Assembly (NCBI RefSeq): GCF_017874215.1
Contig: NZ_JAGGLB010000005.1
Coordinates: 294,359-358,358 of the forward strand
Reading direction: 5' to 3'
Source: Paenibacillus eucommiae
Lineage (GTDB): Bacteria > Bacillota > Bacilli > Paenibacillales > NBRC-103111
DNA length: 64,000 nucleotides
The position numbers were made by a program, and so were the translations under genes. Below, piece after piece: positions 62,456 to 64,000 of the stretch; positions within the stretch are counted from its first letter, which is position 1; each line of letters opens with the position of its first letter. The notes under the pieces are model-generated. The model was not told the origin of the DNA and made no database searches. It saw only the letters and a list, made by a program, of their open reading frames with translations.

Positions 62456-63622
62456 ATGAATGCATTCCAATTTCAAAATCCGACGAAAATCGTTTTCGGA
62501 CCTGATACTGTGGAAAAGCTGGGTGAGTTGGTACAGCCTTTTGGCAAAACCGTCCTGCTCGTTTACGGCTCAGGCAGCATCAAGAGAACCGGTCTTTATG
62601 ACCGTGTGTTGTCACAGTTGAATGGGATCGGCGCGAAGGTGCTTGAACTGCCTAACGTGGAGCCGAATCCTCGTCTAACGACAGTGAAGAAGGGCATCGA
62701 GATCAGCAGGACCCATAAGGTTGATTTTATATTGGCTGTCGGGGGAGGCAGTGTCATTGATGCAGCGAAGGCTGTTGCGGCGGGCGTTCCTTACGAAGGT
62801 GATGTATGGGATTTCTGTATTCGCAAGGCCGTTGTTCGCGAAGCGATACCTTTGGGTACTATCCTGACATTAGCCGCTACCGGCTCTGAAATGAACGGGA
62901 ATGCAGTCGTTTCCAATTGGGAGGAACAGCAGAAGCGGGGCCTCGGCAGCCCGCACCTGTATCCTAAATTTTCAATATTGGATCCGACGCTTACTTATAC
63001 AGTTCCACAGGACCAGACGGTCAATGGCACCGTTGACATCATGTCGCATGTTTTTGAACAGTATTTCAGCCGAACTGCGGATACTCCTCTGCAGGAACGG
63101 TTTTGTGAGTCGATACTTCTGACTGTAATTGAGAATGCCGCGAAAGCGCTGGCCGTACCGGATGACTACGCTGCAAGGGCTAATCTGATGTGGGCAGGGA
63201 CTATGGCTTTAAATGGTGGCTTGATTAGTGTTGGGGTGCAGAACGATTGGGCTTCACACGGCATCGAACACGAAATTAGTGCGATCTATGACATTCCACA
63301 TGGTGCTGGCTTAGCGGTTGTATTTCCCAACTGGATGAAGGCTGTTTTTCAAGAGAGACTTGACCGGTTTGTCCAATATGCAGTCAGGGTATGGGGGATC
63401 GATCCAACCGGGAAGACGGATGAGGAAACAGCATTAGCGGGCATCGCAGCCACGCGGGCTTTCTTTACGAGTATCGGTGCTCCAAGCAGACTGGCTGATT
63501 TCGGAATCGGCAGTGAGCATCTGGACCGGATGGCTGAGGAAGCAGTGCGTTTCGGTTCAATTGGCTCATTCAAAAAGTTGGAAAAGCAGGATGTTCGCGA
63601 TATTTTGGAGCTTAGTTTATAA
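62456..63622 (+). CDS. Iron-containing alcohol dehydrogenase (YugJ/BdhA/YqhD-like)
   Basis: The 388-residue group III dehydrogenase has the nucleotide loop GGGSVID at 96-102 and metal ligands D194, H198, H268 and H282 (DIMSHVFE; WASHGIEHEISAIYDIPHG). NPTKIVFG and PFGKTVLLVYG open the fold. It reduces aldehydes or oxidises alcohols with NAD(P)H in the cytoplasm. The nearest well-known relatives are butanol dehydrogenases and YqhD-type aldehyde scavengers. AAGGAG precedes the ATG. It appears monocistronic, with a terminator. Confidence 0.95.
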   Translation: MNAFQFQNPTKIVFGPDTVEKLGELVQPFGKTVLLVYGSGSIKRTGLYDRVLSQLNGIGAKVLELPNVEPNPRLTTVKKGIEISRTHKVDFILAVGGGSVIDAAKAVAAGVPYEGDVWDFCIRKAVVREAIPLGTILTLAATGSEMNGNAVVSNWEEQQKRGLGSPHLYPKFSILDPTLTYTVPQDQTVNGTVDIMSHVFEQYFSRTADTPLQERFCESILLTVIENAAKALAVPDDYAARANLMWAGTMALNGGLISVGVQNDWASHGIEHEISAIYDIPHGAGLAVVFPNWMKAVFQERLDRFVQYAVRVWGIDPTGKTDEETALAGIAATRAFFTSIGAPSRLADFGIGSEHLDRMAEEAVRFGSIGSFKKLEKQDVRDILELSL

Positions 63623-63690
63623 GAGATAATTAGATTTGATTTATTGCCGTTTTTGAGATACAATGACACCATATGAATGACGGAGTGAAG

Positions 63691-63738
63691 CACACTTTGA
63701 ACGCCTTTGTAATTGAGGCGCTTGGAGTGTGTTTTTTT
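63691..63738 (+). terminator. Intrinsic terminator after the alcohol dehydrogenase gene
   Basis: CACACT (63691-63696) and AGTGTG (63726-63731) enclose a second stem CGCCT/AGGCG, followed by seven T. Confidence 0.9.
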
Positions 63739-63773
63739 GTTCATTTTGAGCAGATTTGAGGGAGGAGAATTGA

Positions 63774-64000
63774 ATGGCTGATAAAAGTAAACTAAGCAAA
63801 AAAGAAGGCGAAGGCACAGACCAAAAGATAAGAAAAGCATCCTTGCCGCACGACGAGGCATTTAAGAAGCTGCTGCAAACATTTTTCGCTGAATTTATCG
63901 CGTTATTTTTCCGGAATTGGATCAACTGCTGGATCACAGTCATACGAGGCTCCTCATGCAGGAACAGCTTGTGGACATCGTCGGGGAAGAAGCAAAGCAT
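63774..64000 (+). pseudogene. Rpn/PD-(D/E)XK transposase-like gene, frameshifted, cut by the window end
   Basis: GGGAGGAG precedes the ATG. The first 47 residues (KASLPHDEAFKKLLQTFFAE, FIALFF) match the start of Rpn/YhgA-like (DUF4351-associated) putative transposases. After FIALFF the frame turns to nonsense, whereas one base further on the reading PELDQLLDHSHTRLLMQEQ continues the family sequence. One base is missing near 63905-63913, at a TTTTTCC run, by mutation or base-calling error. The gene continues past the window. Confidence 0.7.

Overview
The window looks like a low-to-mid GC Paenibacillaceae chromosome (Paenibacillus or a close relative). This rests on the density of AraC-type regulators, YesMN-like two-component systems and CUT1 sugar ABC transporters with lipoprotein binding proteins, on Gram-positive Shine-Dalgarno sequences (AGGAGG/AAGGAG), and on frequent TTG starts behind good ribosome sites. 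No rRNA, tRNA, CRISPR array or complete insertion sequence was seen. The genus is inferred from gene content, not from a marker gene.

Layout. 1-1632: minus-strand housekeeping genes (HAD phosphatase, small unknown, membrane protein, Nudix). 2183-4490: a visibly GC-rich drug-export cassette (DrrA/DrrB-like) beside a decayed iron-type regulator remnant that keeps a Fur box. 4492-7443: a TTG-start AraC regulator divergent from a PhyH-type dioxygenase and a BNR/Asp-box protein. 8056-14260: DIP1984 protein, DedA protein, an ABC exporter fused to a cyclic-nucleotide-binding domain, and the agmatine-to-putrescine pair aguA-aguB. 15342-27086: a carbohydrate island with a membrane AraC sensor, a CUT1 transporter, two Gfo/Idh/MocA dehydrogenases, another AraC regulator and uronate isomerase. 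27384-34822: an ABC exporter with a zinc-ribbon-like N-terminus plus DUF1854 partner, signal peptidase I, AraC, DinB, and a YtrA-like GntR/ABC operon with a readable promoter and operator. 35986-42375: a trans-sulfuration-type PLP enzyme divergent from a URO-D protein/CUT1/GntR operon. 42851-46597: WYL regulator divergent from an SDR, then a D-aminoacylase-like amidohydrolase. 47458-51261: chemoreceptor, a 58-residue protein, DsbA/FrnE. 51401-61290: response regulator, four-helix double-sensor kinase, CUT1 transporter, second BNR protein, second PLP enzyme. 61789-64000: a broken membrane-protein gene, an iron-type alcohol dehydrogenase and a frameshifted Rpn/transposase-like gene.

The most interesting content lies between the genes. 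A composite repeat family occurs about nine times, always on the + strand and always downstream of a + strand gene. It has three parts: a left module (CACTATCCC...CTCAGGA), an array of four palindromes whose centres keep a 51/62/51 bp spacing, and a right module forming a long hairpin whose arms change together between copies and which often ends in a terminator-like GACGCC-loop-GGYGT-T5. The paired changes are visible in this single window, so base pairing is being kept. I do not recognise the family. A structured ncRNA or a hairpin mobile element are the leading readings. One copy is interrupted at its terminator loop by a 109 bp MITE-like insertion. Degenerate short-unit tandem tracts are also common, both between genes and inside two regulator genes.
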